Shown here: piece by piece, positions 8,800-19,550 of the stretch
Layout of the letters: every line of letters starts with the position of its first letter
Numbering within the stretch: the first letter of the stretch is position 1
Assembly: GCA_947173495.1 (NCBI GenBank)
Contig: CAMWFQ010000032.1
Coordinates: 1-44,893, forward strand
Origin: an uncultured Lachnospiraceae bacterium
GTDB taxonomy: Bacteria > Bacillota > Clostridia > Lachnospirales > Lachnospiraceae
Direction of reading: 5' to 3'
DNA: 44,893 bases
Notes under the pieces: generated by a model
Databases searched by the model: none
What the model was told of the DNA's origin: nothing
What the model saw: only the letters and a program-made list of their open reading frames with translations
Program-made: the position numbers and the translations under genes

Positions 8800-8812
8800 A
8801 AATTATTCCTCA

Positions 8813-10204
8813 TTATTTACCCATACAAAATTTTGAAAAGATTTCATTTACCAAATCTTCCTCTACTTCTTCTCCAATCATTTTTCCCAAATTACCATAA
8901 GCACTCATAAGATCAATCGAATAAAAATCCTCTGGCAATCCATTATCCAAACTCTTCTTAACATCTGATAAATTCATTAATACATCACTTAAAATTTCTT
9001 TATGTCTGAGATTTGTAATTATAATCTCATTATCACAATCAATTTTTCCATAAAAAAATAATTTTTTTACAGCTTCCTCGAAATCCTCTATTCCCATATT
9101 TTCTTTCATAGAAGTCTTTATAAATAAGGGAGATACAGATCTTTCCTTCATGACCTTACAAATTTCTTCCTGCGAAATTTCTGCATTCAAATCCGATTTA
9201 TTAAATAATACAATACATTTTTTATCACCTATCATATTAATAATTTCCATATCATTTTCATCCAAAGAAATACTGGAATCCACTACATAAACAATCAGAT
9301 CTGCCTCTCTTAAATATCTTTTTGCCTTTTCAACACCCATTTTTTCAATAATATCATCTGTACTACGAATTCCTGCGGTATCAATCAAACGAAGATTAAT
9401 ACCATTTAATCTTATATCCTCCTCAATAATATCACGCGTAGTTCCTGCTATATCCGTTACAATTGCTCTTTCCTCTCCCACCAGTCTGTTCAACAAAGAT
9501 GATTTGCCCGCATTTGGCTTTCCAACAATAACAGTACGAATACCTTCTTTTATTATTTTTCCATTTTCAAAAGTAGATAATAGTTTTCTTATATTTTCAA
9601 TCAAAAAATCTACTTCTATATTTAATCTGTCCGTATATCCTTCCATATCAATATGTTCAGGATCATCCAGAGCAGATTCTATAAAAGCTATTTCATGAAT
9701 AATTTTTTTTCTGTATCTTATTATTTCATTATAAATAGAGCCTTTCATTTGTTTTGCCGCATTTTTAAGAGCAGCTTCATTCTGCGAAGAAATAATATCC
9801 ATTACGGCTTCCGCTCTGGACAGATCAATTCGCCCATTCAAAAAAGCTCTCTTTGTAAATTCCCCGGGTTCTGCCAGTCTTGCTCCATGCCCAATTACAG
9901 TTTTCAAAATACGATTAATTACAAAACTACCTCCATGACAATTTATTTCTATTGTATCTTCAGTGGTAAAACTGTTTGGCTTTTTAAAAACAGAAACCAT
10001 CACTTCATCTAACAATTCATCTTCATCATAAATAAAACCATAATGAATCGTATTAGACTTATAATTTTTAAGAGATTTTTTATTATTTTTATCTCTGTAA
10101 ATCAAATCAACAATATCAATTGACTCATCTCCACTTATTCTAATAATTCCAATACCAGAATTACTCATAGCAGTCGCACTGGCAGCAATTGTATCTGTTT
10201 TCAT
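8813..10204 (-). CDS. mnmE: tRNA modification GTPase MnmE (TrmE)
   Basis: Partner GTPase of MnmG. The 463 residues show the folate-binding TrmE N-domain (1-118), a helical domain, and an inserted G domain with G1 GKPNAGKSS (about 228-236), G3 DTAG and G4 NKSD. The C-terminus ends FCMGK, retaining the cysteine of the conserved C-[IVL]-G-K tail. A GGAG lies 7 nt before the ATG. A hairpin at 10241-10276 separates it from jag, so it may have its own promoter. Confidence 0.97.
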   Translation of the reverse strand: MKTDTIAASATAMSNSGIGIIRISGDESIDIVDLIYRDKNNKKSLKNYKSNTIHYGFIYDEDELLDEVMVSVFKKPNSFTTEDTIEINCHGGSFVINRILKTVIGHGARLAEPGEFTKRAFLNGRIDLSRAEAVMDIISSQNEAALKNAAKQMKGSIYNEIIRYRKKIIHEIAFIESALDDPEHIDMEGYTDRLNIEVDFLIENIRKLLSTFENGKIIKEGIRTVIVGKPNAGKSSLLNRLVGEERAIVTDIAGTTRDIIEEDIRLNGINLRLIDTAGIRSTDDIIEKMGVEKAKRYLREADLIVYVVDSSISLDENDMEIINMIGDKKCIVLFNKSDLNAEISQEEICKVMKERSVSPLFIKTSMKENMGIEDFEEAVKKLFFYGKIDCDNEIIITNLRHKEILSDVLMNLSDVKKSLDNGLPEDFYSIDLMSAYGNLGKMIGEEVEEDLVNEIFSKFCMGK

Positions 10205-10240
10205 AGAAATTCTCCATTATATCATTTATCCTGTACATAT

Positions 10241-10277
10241 AAGAAAATGTTGGAGGAATACCCCCAACATTTTCTTT
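10241..10277 (-). terminator. Hairpin terminator between jag and mnmE
   Basis: A 13-bp stem (AAGAAAATGTTGG with CCAACATTTTCTT) encloses a loop of about 10 nt in the 126-bp jag-mnmE gap. On the minus strand it is followed by TTATATG, a weak T-tract, so it may be a partial terminator or attenuator after the rpmH-to-jag operon. Confidence 0.55.
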
Positions 10278-10330
10278 AACATAAAGGCAGTTTACAAAAC
10301 ATGCTGCCCGTTGTTCCATATCATATATTA

Positions 10331-10957
10331 CTATCTTTTTAGGGTAACAACAACCCTTCTGAAAGGTTCTTCTCCCTCACTGTGAGTAGTAACATATTTA
10401 TCATTCTGTAAAGCAGAATGAATAATTCTTCGCTCATAAGGATTCATAGGCTCCAGAGATACGGAATGCTTTGTTCTTTTTACTTTATAAGCAATATTTT
10501 TTGCCAGATTTTCAAGTGTCTCTTTTCTTCTCTTACGATAATCCTCTGTATCAACCTTTACCCTTATATACTCCTCTGATCCTTTATTTACAACTAATGA
10601 TACAAGATATTGAAGGGAATCCAGAGTTTGTCCTCTTTTTCCTATAAGGATACCCATTTCATCCCCACTTAAATCAATATTCAGATTCTTATTTACCTCG
10701 TCATATTTAATATCCAAAGCCACAATAATATTCATAGCATTAAATACTTCTTTCAGAAAATCACCGGCTTTTTCAGGTACAGAGGCACATTTTACCCTGG
10801 CTTTAATAACAGCGGGCTTTGATCCAATACCAAGAAACCCTGATGAACCTTCTTCCACCACTATATAGTCCAGTTTATCGCTGGTCACAACAAATTTCTG
10901 ACATGCTTCTGTAATTGCATCATTGACTGTTTTTGCTGAAACTTCTACATATTCCAT
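10331..10957 (-). CDS. jag: RNA-binding protein Jag (KhpB / EloR)
   Basis: RNA-binding regulator linked to cell elongation in Firmicutes. The 208 residues contain the Jag N-domain (1-50: MEYVEVSAKTVNDAI and VEEGSSGFLGIGSKPA), a KH domain with GILIGKRGQTLDSLQYL (about 112-128) and a C-terminal R3H domain (RTKHSVSLEPMNPYERRIIHSAL, about 160-182). It follows yidC by 14 nt, the usual arrangement. The ribosome site is a weak GGGGG 10 nt upstream. Confidence 0.95.
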   Translation of the reverse strand: MEYVEVSAKTVNDAITEACQKFVVTSDKLDYIVVEEGSSGFLGIGSKPAVIKARVKCASVPEKAGDFLKEVFNAMNIIVALDIKYDEVNKNLNIDLSGDEMGILIGKRGQTLDSLQYLVSLVVNKGSEEYIRVKVDTEDYRKRRKETLENLAKNIAYKVKRTKHSVSLEPMNPYERRIIHSALQNDKYVTTHSEGEEPFRRVVVTLKR

Positions 10958-10971
10958 AAATAAAAAACCCC

Positions 10972-12303
10972 CTATTTATTATTCCTCTCATTATATTGTC
11001 TTACCATATTTGCTTTTGCTGCCAGACTTCCGGGTTTTGCATTTTTATTATAATACTCCGTAGATTTTTTCATTGCCTCATCTTTTTCTTCCTGAGACAA
11101 AGAAGTGGTTTTTGCTTTTGTTGATATGGAAGATTTAGATGTATTAACATTCCTGGTACTCAAAGTTGCATTTTTGTTTAATGTTTTAGGATCAATACCC
11201 GCTTTTTCAAGCTTTTTGATTCTCTTATCTTCATTCTTTTTAATCAGATCGTCAATATCTATCTTATCGATTTTCTTATTAATAACAATCTGCTGTATAC
11301 TTCTCACTACTGAACCGGCAATCCAGTAAAGCCCCATACCGGCAGGAAGCGTATAACAAAAAAATGCAGACATAAGAGGCATCATGGTATTCATCATTTT
11401 CATAGACTGAGCCATAGTATTCTGCTGATCATTCTGACTGGAGGAATCTGCCTGGGGCATCAGCTTTGTATTAATCCACTGTGTAACCGCTGACAGGACA
11501 GGAATAATAAAAGCTGCAATAATTAAAATCCACTGTATTCCTCCTTCCGCATTCCATGCTTCACTTACCATGTAGGAAGGAGAATTTCCAATATTGATTC
11601 CCAGAAAATTATTATACCTGTTTAAATAAGACAACGTATTTTCAACATCATTTGCCAGATTTGGAAACTTGTCCGCAATACTTGCAAATTCTGTAGTAGA
11701 GGCTTTATTCAAAATATCAATATAAGTATTTTGAACATAAATATTATCTGCAACACCTTCCACAAAAGCTTCATTTGCAATCTGCCTTGAATACATTGCT
11801 GTGTTTTTAAAGGTCTGAAGAAATTCCAGACTTCCAGCCTGTGTAATCAAATTTGTTACCAAAGGAAAAAATACTTCTTTTATCTTTCCAACATAAGCAG
11901 GCATAGCATAAATAACTCTATAAAGCGCAAACAAAATAGGCATCTGAATTAAAAGCTGAACGCAGCTTCCACTGGGAGAAACTCCATATTTTGCATATAC
12001 GGCCTGGGTTTCGGCATTCATTGCCATCATGGAATCATTATCTTTTTTATTTTTATATTTTGCCTGGATAGCCTGAAGCTCAGGATTCATCTTCGCAGAA
12101 AGCTTTGAAAACTTTTGCTGTTTGATCGTAAGAGGCATCAGCAACAGATAAATAACAATCGTAAATAAAATAATAGAAAGCCCTACATTTGGAATCCCTA
12201 TGAAATCAAGAAAAAAGAAAACTCCTTCCATGATATATCCAAGCACCTTAGCGATAGGGCCTAATATTAAACCGTCATATTGAGTTAAAACTATTCCTGT
12301 CAA
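10972..12303 (-). CDS. yidC: Membrane protein insertase YidC/Oxa1
   Basis: Inserts and folds membrane proteins, alone or with SecYEG. About 443 residues with hydrophobic segments near 15-30, 38-60, 125-150, 265-285 and 325-350. The conserved GxC region reads SGSCVQLLIQMPILFALYRV, and the C-terminal tail is basic, as in ribosome-binding YidC types. I choose a TTG start at 12303 because AGGAGG lies 6 nt before it and the protein then begins MTGIVLTQYDG; the frame opens 10 codons earlier at another TTG with no ribosome site. No lipobox is seen. The periplasmic loop (about 155-240) is larger than in minimal Gram-positive homologues. Confidence 0.94.
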   Translation of the reverse strand: MTGIVLTQYDGLILGPIAKVLGYIMEGVFFFLDFIGIPNVGLSIILFTIVIYLLLMPLTIKQQKFSKLSAKMNPELQAIQAKYKNKKDNDSMMAMNAETQAVYAKYGVSPSGSCVQLLIQMPILFALYRVIYAMPAYVGKIKEVFFPLVTNLITQAGSLEFLQTFKNTAMYSRQIANEAFVEGVADNIYVQNTYIDILNKASTTEFASIADKFPNLANDVENTLSYLNRYNNFLGINIGNSPSYMVSEAWNAEGGIQWILIIAAFIIPVLSAVTQWINTKLMPQADSSSQNDQQNTMAQSMKMMNTMMPLMSAFFCYTLPAGMGLYWIAGSVVRSIQQIVINKKIDKIDIDDLIKKNEDKRIKKLEKAGIDPKTLNKNATLSTRNVNTSKSSISTKAKTTSLSQEEKDEAMKKSTEYYNKNAKPGSLAAKANMVRQYNERNNK

Positions 12304-12336
12304 ACTATTTCCTCCTGTTTTTGATTTTATCAATTA

Positions 12337-12546
12337 TTACGGTACAGGATCATAACCTCCCTTAGAAAATGGATTGCATCTGACGATCCTCCACAAAGCC
12401 AAAAGCCCGCCCTTAAAAGCACCATATTTTTCAACAGCCTCCAGCCCATACTGTGAACAGCTCGGAAAATAAGGACATTTTGTACGTTTCATGGGAGAAA
12501 TATTTTTTTTATAAAATTTAATCAATAAAATCATCAAATATTTCAT
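12337..12546 (-). CDS. yidD: Membrane protein insertion efficiency factor YidD
   Basis: Small inner-face membrane protein of 69 residues that assists YidC-dependent insertion. It has an amphipathic start (MKYLMILLIKFYKKNISP), the conserved cysteines in CPYFPSCSQYGLEAVEKYG, and the end RCNPFSKGGYDPVP, all diagnostic. It sits between rnpA and yidC, its normal place. Confidence 0.96.
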   Translation of the reverse strand: MKYLMILLIKFYKKNISPMKRTKCPYFPSCSQYGLEAVEKYGAFKGGLLALWRIVRCNPFSKGGYDPVP

Positions 12547-12597
12547 ATCATTATCTAATTTTTCATCAATTCAATAAAATACTACCTGCCTGATATT

Positions 12598-12933
12598 TTA
12601 AATATGATGAAGTTTTGCAAGATGTAACAGTGCATTCTCTATCTCTCTAAAGGCCACAGAGGAAGCACCTTTTCTGGCTATGACTACTATATCTAAACCA
12701 CTATTAAATATACTTTCATGCAGTCTGTAGCTTTCTCTTATCAATCTTGTAATTTTATGTCTGACAACGCTGTTTCCTACTTTTTTGCTTACACTTATTC
12801 CCAGTCTGTTTTTATCGGTATTATTTTCCAGTACATACATCACTAAATATTTGTTGGCATAAGATTTGCCATTCTTATAAACATGCTGGAAATCACAATT
12901 TTTTTTTAGAGACTCCGAAAATACGTATCCCAT
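12598..12933 (-). CDS. rnpA: Ribonuclease P protein component
   Basis: Protein subunit of RNase P, which trims the 5' leaders of tRNAs. The core reads SESLKKNCDFQHVYKNGKSYANK, then NRLGISVSKKVGNSVVRHKITRLIRESYR, the RNR-type basic motif. The open frame extends upstream to 13032 and would overlap rpmH in another frame; I prefer the ATG at 12933, giving 111 residues (normal 110-120), 40 nt after the rpmH stop. No strong ribosome site precedes that ATG, so the start is the uncertain part. Confidence 0.93.
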   Translation of the reverse strand: MGYVFSESLKKNCDFQHVYKNGKSYANKYLVMYVLENNTDKNRLGISVSKKVGNSVVRHKITRLIRESYRLHESIFNSGLDIVVIARKGASSVAFREIENALLHLAKLHHI

Positions 12934-12973
12934 TTCATATGCCCACGTAGAAAAAAAGGCCACATGACGCGGC

Positions 12974-13108
12974 CTATGCTGATAATATTTTTCTTCCTTT
13001 TGCTCTTCTGGCTGCGAGTACCTTCCTGCCACCGCGAGTACTCATTCTGGCTCTGAATCCATGAACCTTTGATCTCTGCCTTCTCTTAGGCTGATAAGTC
13101 ATTTTCAT
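12974..13108 (-). CDS. rpmH: 50S ribosomal protein L34
   Basis: 44 residues beginning [19 protein letters not shown] and ending GRKILSA. AGGAGG lies 9 nt before the ATG. Its coding region overlaps in another frame the long upstream extension of rnpA, which is why I shorten rnpA. It is the first gene of the minus-strand operon and follows a strong promoter at 13194-13222. Confidence 0.97.
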   Translation of the reverse strand: MKMTYQPKRRQRSKVHGFRARMSTRGGRKVLAARRAKGRKILSA

Positions 13109-13193
13109 TTTAATGCACCTCCTTCACTAAACCTTAATCTATAATAAGGTAAACAAATATTTAGATTCATTTTTTCTGGAAAATATCAAATCG

Positions 13194-13222
13194 ATTATAT
13201 AAAATTATAGTCCTTCCGTCAA
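13194..13222 (-). promoter_or_regulatory. Sigma-A promoter of rpmH operon
   Basis: On the minus strand TTGACG (13222-13217), a 17-bp spacer and TATAAT (13199-13194) form a near-consensus housekeeping promoter, about 86 bp before rpmH. It would drive rpmH-rnpA-yidD-yidC-jag. Confidence 0.85.
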
Positions 13223-13269
13223 GTAAAAACAAAAAAATAATACAGACTTTCCTTTTAATTTACATAAGT

Positions 13270-13301
13270 ATATCCACAAATTGTGGATAAGTTGTGGATA
13301 T
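13270..13301. other. oriC: Origin of replication, part 1: DnaA-box cluster upstream of dnaA
   Basis: Three closely packed DnaA boxes: ATATCCACA (13270-13278), TGTGGATAA (13282-13290, a perfect inverted TTATCCACA) and TGTGGATAT (13293-13301). The surrounding 13109-13524 interval is non-coding, AT-rich, and contains the rpmH promoter and a probable dnaA promoter. Gene orientation switches here, with both arms transcribed away from it, as at a chromosome origin. Confidence 0.85.
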
Positions 13302-13437
13302 CTTTCTTTTTTTCAACAATGCTACATAAAAATCTAATAATTTTCCGCTTTTTCCCATGTGTAAATTGTTCATTTCTTTTTTTAAGTTATTAACATAAAG
13401 AATCCTGCTTTTTAAAATTATGTAAACTAAAAATTAT

Positions 13438-13466
13438 TTGATATTTTACGATTTTTATATTAAGAT
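13438..13466 (+). promoter_or_regulatory. Possible dnaA promoter
   Basis: TTGATA, a 17-bp spacer and TAAGAT lie 59 bp before the dnaA start. The -35 matches 5 of 6 consensus bases and the -10 only 4 of 6, so the assignment is tentative. Confidence 0.45.
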
Positions 13467-13524
13467 ATATAAAGAGAGATTTTCTTTTTTGAAAGAAAAT
13501 TGCTATGGATTTGGGGGTCGTATC

Positions 13525-14862
13525 ATGAGCTATATTGAAGAAAACTGGGAACTTATTAAAGAAACCCTTAAAACTGAATATGACTTATCAGAAATATCCT
13601 ATAAGACATGGATTCAGCCTTTAAGCTTTCACAGTGAAAATAATGATATTGTTACGATCATGATTCCTTCCGACCAGGCTCATTCCCTGAAATATATTTC
13701 TTCCAAATATAAAAGCTTTTTTCAGGTAACAATTTCCGAGATGATGGATCATACCTATGACATCTCCTTCATACTGGAAAAAGACGCCGCCAATGACATG
13801 GGTGCTGTTTATAATATTAATTACGAAAATGCCAATCTTATTTCAAAATACAGATTTGATACCTTTGTCGTAGGAGGAAATAATAAATTTGCCCATTCTG
13901 CTTCTCTTGCTGTTGCAGAGTCTCCTGGCGAAGTATACAATCCTCTTTATTTATATGGAGGTGCAGGACTTGGAAAAACCCATCTGATGCATTCTATCGG
14001 ACATTTCATACTGGATCAGGACCAGGATATGAAAGTGCTTTATGTTACTTCAGAACAATTTACCAATGAAGTAATAGAATCTATCAGAAGCGGTAATGCA
14101 GCAAAAATGAACAAATTAAGAGAAAAATACCGGACAGTAGATGTTCTCCTGATTGATGACGTCCAGTTTATAATAGGAAAGGAAAGCACACAGGAAGAAT
14201 TTTTCCATACCTTTAATGTACTGCATTCCGCCGGAAAACAGATTATTCTTTCATCCGACAAGCCTCCTAAAGAGATGGAAACGCTGGATGAAAGATTCAG
14301 GTCCCGTTTTGAATGGGGCTTAATTGCAGATATTCAGCCTCCTGATTATGAAACACGAATGGCTATTCTTAAAAAAAATGCTGAAATATCCAACAAAGAT
14401 ATCAGAGAAGAAGTTTTTCAGTATATCGCAACCAATATAAAATCCAATATAAGAGAACTGGAGGGAGCATACAATAAGGTCATTGCTTTTTCAAAATTGA
14501 ATAATGTAGAAATAACCCTCGATAACATAGAAGAAGCTCTTAAGGATATCATATCTCCCAATGTTAAAAAAATAATCACGCCTCAGCTGATTATTGATGT
14601 TGTGGCAGAACATTTTAACATTTCAGCACAGGATATCCTTTCCAAAAGACGTAACTCTGAATTTGTACAGCCAAGACAAATCTGTATGTATCTGTGCCGT
14701 CATTTAACAGAAGAATCTCTGCAGAGTATTGGAAAATCTCTTGGAAAAAAAGATCATACCACGGTGATTCACGGAATAGAAAAAATAGCTTCCGAAATAC
14801 AGACGAATGATGAACTCAAAAACAGAATAGAAAATATAAAAAAGAAAATAAATCCCAGCTAG
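13525..14862 (+). CDS. dnaA: Chromosomal replication initiator protein DnaA
   Basis: Initiator ATPase that binds DnaA boxes and opens oriC. About 445 residues. Domain I (1-80) has WELIKETLKTEYDLSEISYKTWIQPL. The AAA+ domain III contains Walker A GGAGLGKTHLMHSIG (about 149-163), Walker B VLLIDDVQF and the sensor/box motif region. Domain IV ends with the DnaA signature RRNSEFVQPRQICMYL and GKKDHTTVIHGIEKI. The frame opens at 13438, but I choose the ATG at 13525 (MSYIEENWELI), which fits family length; the upstream site GGGGG is weak. DnaA boxes flank it on both sides, suggesting autoregulation. Confidence 0.97.
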   Translation: MSYIEENWELIKETLKTEYDLSEISYKTWIQPLSFHSENNDIVTIMIPSDQAHSLKYISSKYKSFFQVTISEMMDHTYDISFILEKDAANDMGAVYNINYENANLISKYRFDTFVVGGNNKFAHSASLAVAESPGEVYNPLYLYGGAGLGKTHLMHSIGHFILDQDQDMKVLYVTSEQFTNEVIESIRSGNAAKMNKLREKYRTVDVLLIDDVQFIIGKESTQEEFFHTFNVLHSAGKQIILSSDKPPKEMETLDERFRSRFEWGLIADIQPPDYETRMAILKKNAEISNKDIREEVFQYIATNIKSNIRELEGAYNKVIAFSKLNNVEITLDNIEEALKDIISPNVKKIITPQLIIDVVAEHFNISAQDILSKRRNSEFVQPRQICMYLCRHLTEESLQSIGKSLGKKDHTTVIHGIEKIASEIQTNDELKNRIENIKKKINPS

Positions 14863-14875
14863 GATTAAGGAGTAT

Positions 14876-14976
14876 TGTGAATAAACTCAGAGTTATCCTT
14901 AAAAAAATTTAATTTATCCACACATTTCATATTTTCTTTTAGATTGAAAAATAGTACAATAATGGAGTTATACACA
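14876..14976. other. oriC: Origin of replication, part 2: DnaA boxes between dnaA and dnaN
   Basis: The 223-bp dnaA-dnaN gap has one perfect DnaA box TTATCCACA (14914-14922) and two one-mismatch boxes, TGTGAATAA (14876-14884) and TTATACACA (14968-14976). Downstream, around 14995-15035, is a very AT-rich stretch that could be the unwinding element. With the 13270 cluster it forms a bipartite origin as in Bacillus. Confidence 0.75.
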
Positions 14977-15085
14977 AATCAACATCTATTACTGATTCTA
15001 TTACTGAATTTATTATATATTTATAACTTACGATTTCAGATAAAGGAATCATTTTTTATTATAACCAGGGAGGAGATCATATCAT

Positions 15086-16195
15086 ATGAAACTAGTATGC
15101 AGTAAATCAAATCTGTTAAACGGAGTACAGATTGTTTCCAAGGCAGTACCAAATAAAACGACAATGTCTATTCTTGAATGCATTTTAATAGATGCTACTG
15201 GTAAAAATATAAAACTTATTGCAAATGATATGGAGTTGGGCATTGAAACTGTTATTGAAGGAAATATTATCGAAAAAGGCAGAATAGCTCTTGATGCCAG
15301 AATACTTTTTGATATTGTAAGAAAGCTTCCTGACAATATGATATCCATCGAATCAGATAAATCCTTTAAAACTAATATAACATGCGAAAAATCCAAATTT
15401 TCCATCATAGGAAAATCAGGAGAGGATTTTACATATCTTCCTTCTATTGAAAGAATCGATTCTGTTGTTCTTTCACAGTTTACTTTGAAGGAAATTATAC
15501 GGCAGACAATTTTTTCCATTTCTGATAATGACAATAATAAGCTTATGACAGGAGAACTGTTTGATATTAATGGAGATATTCTTAAGATCGTATCTCTTGA
15601 CGGACACAGAATTTCTATTCGTAAAATTGGTCTCAAAAACAGTTATCCTGCAAGAAAGGTGGTTATTCCAGGAAAGACATTAAATGAAGTAAGCAAAATT
15701 ATTTCCGATAGTATAGAGAAAGATGTAAATATATTTTTCACGGGAAAGCATGTGGTATTTGAATTTGATAATACAATCGTAGTTTCCCGTCTGATAGAAG
15801 GTGAATATTTTAAGATCGATCAGATGCTTTCAAGTGATTATGAAACAAAGGTGACTGTAAACAAAAAAGAATTGCTGGAATGTATTGACAGAGCAACTCT
15901 TCTTGTAAAAGAAGGAGATAAAAAGCCTATTATTATAAATATAACAGATGATACGATGGAACTTAAAATAAATTCTACTATGGGAAGTATGAATGAGGAA
16001 ATCGATATCAGAAAACAGGGAAAAGATCTTATGATTGGATTCAATCCCAAATTTATGATAGATGCACTTAAGGTTATTGATAATGAACAGATTGATATTT
16101 ATCTTGTAAATCCAAAAGCTCCCTGCTTTATAAGAGATGCCGGCGAAAATTATATTTATCTGATTCTTCCGGTGAATTTCACTACTGTAAATTAG
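15086..16195 (+). CDS. dnaN: DNA polymerase III sliding clamp (beta subunit)
   Basis: Ring-shaped processivity clamp. 369 residues, normal length. It begins MKLVCSKSNLLNGVQIVSKAVPNKTT, with GxxLxIxxxDxE-type strands, SLDGHRISIRKI around 170-181 and the C-terminal YLVNPKAPCFI...YLILPV strand pair, the usual beta-clamp ending. GGGAGGAG precedes the ATG. It follows dnaA in the standard order, probably co-transcribed with yaaA-recF-gyrB-gyrA. Confidence 0.97.
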   Translation: MKLVCSKSNLLNGVQIVSKAVPNKTTMSILECILIDATGKNIKLIANDMELGIETVIEGNIIEKGRIALDARILFDIVRKLPDNMISIESDKSFKTNITCEKSKFSIIGKSGEDFTYLPSIERIDSVVLSQFTLKEIIRQTIFSISDNDNNKLMTGELFDINGDILKIVSLDGHRISIRKIGLKNSYPARKVVIPGKTLNEVSKIISDSIEKDVNIFFTGKHVVFEFDNTIVVSRLIEGEYFKIDQMLSSDYETKVTVNKKELLECIDRATLLVKEGDKKPIIINITDDTMELKINSTMGSMNEEIDIRKQGKDLMIGFNPKFMIDALKVIDNEQIDIYLVNPKAPCFIRDAGENYIYLILPVNFTTVN

Positions 16196-16230
16196 TATAT
16201 TTAAAGGCAGCAGATTAAAAGAGGAATAAT

Positions 16231-16440
16231 ATGGAAATAATCAAATTAAGAGATGAATATATCAAACTCGGTCAGGCTCTTAAAGCTGCCGGATTTGTTT
16301 CGTCCGGAGTTGAGGCAAAGCTTGTAATACAGGACGGCCTGGTAAAGGTAAATAATCAGACGCAATACCAGAGAGGTAAAAAGTTATATGATGGAGATGT
16401 GGTGGAATATAAAGAAAATTATATTCAGATAGAAAGGTAA
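16231..16440 (+). CDS. yaaA: S4-domain RNA-binding protein YaaA (RlbA)
   Basis: 69-residue S4-like RNA-binding protein found between dnaN and recF in many Firmicutes. The motif IKLGQALKAAGFVSSGVEAK followed by IQDGLVKVN is typical of the family. Its exact role, likely in ribosome assembly, is not established by the sequence. Confidence 0.9.
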   Translation: MEIIKLRDEYIKLGQALKAAGFVSSGVEAKLVIQDGLVKVNNQTQYQRGKKLYDGDVVEYKENYIQIER

Positions 16441-16458
16441 TCAGGTTGAAAGTTTAAT

Positions 16459-19517
<3,059 letters not shown>

Positions 19518-19550
19518 AGATATCTCAAATGTCAGAAGTTAGGAGTAAAA

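Noticed and set aside
12934-13032. Upstream extension of the rnpA frame giving a 144-residue protein
   Set aside because: It overlaps rpmH in another frame and the extra residues do not look like RnpA; the frame is open by chance over the L34 coding sequence.
13438-13524. 29-residue N-terminal extension of DnaA
   Set aside because: Family length and domain I start fit the ATG at 13525, and the extension overlaps the probable dnaA promoter.
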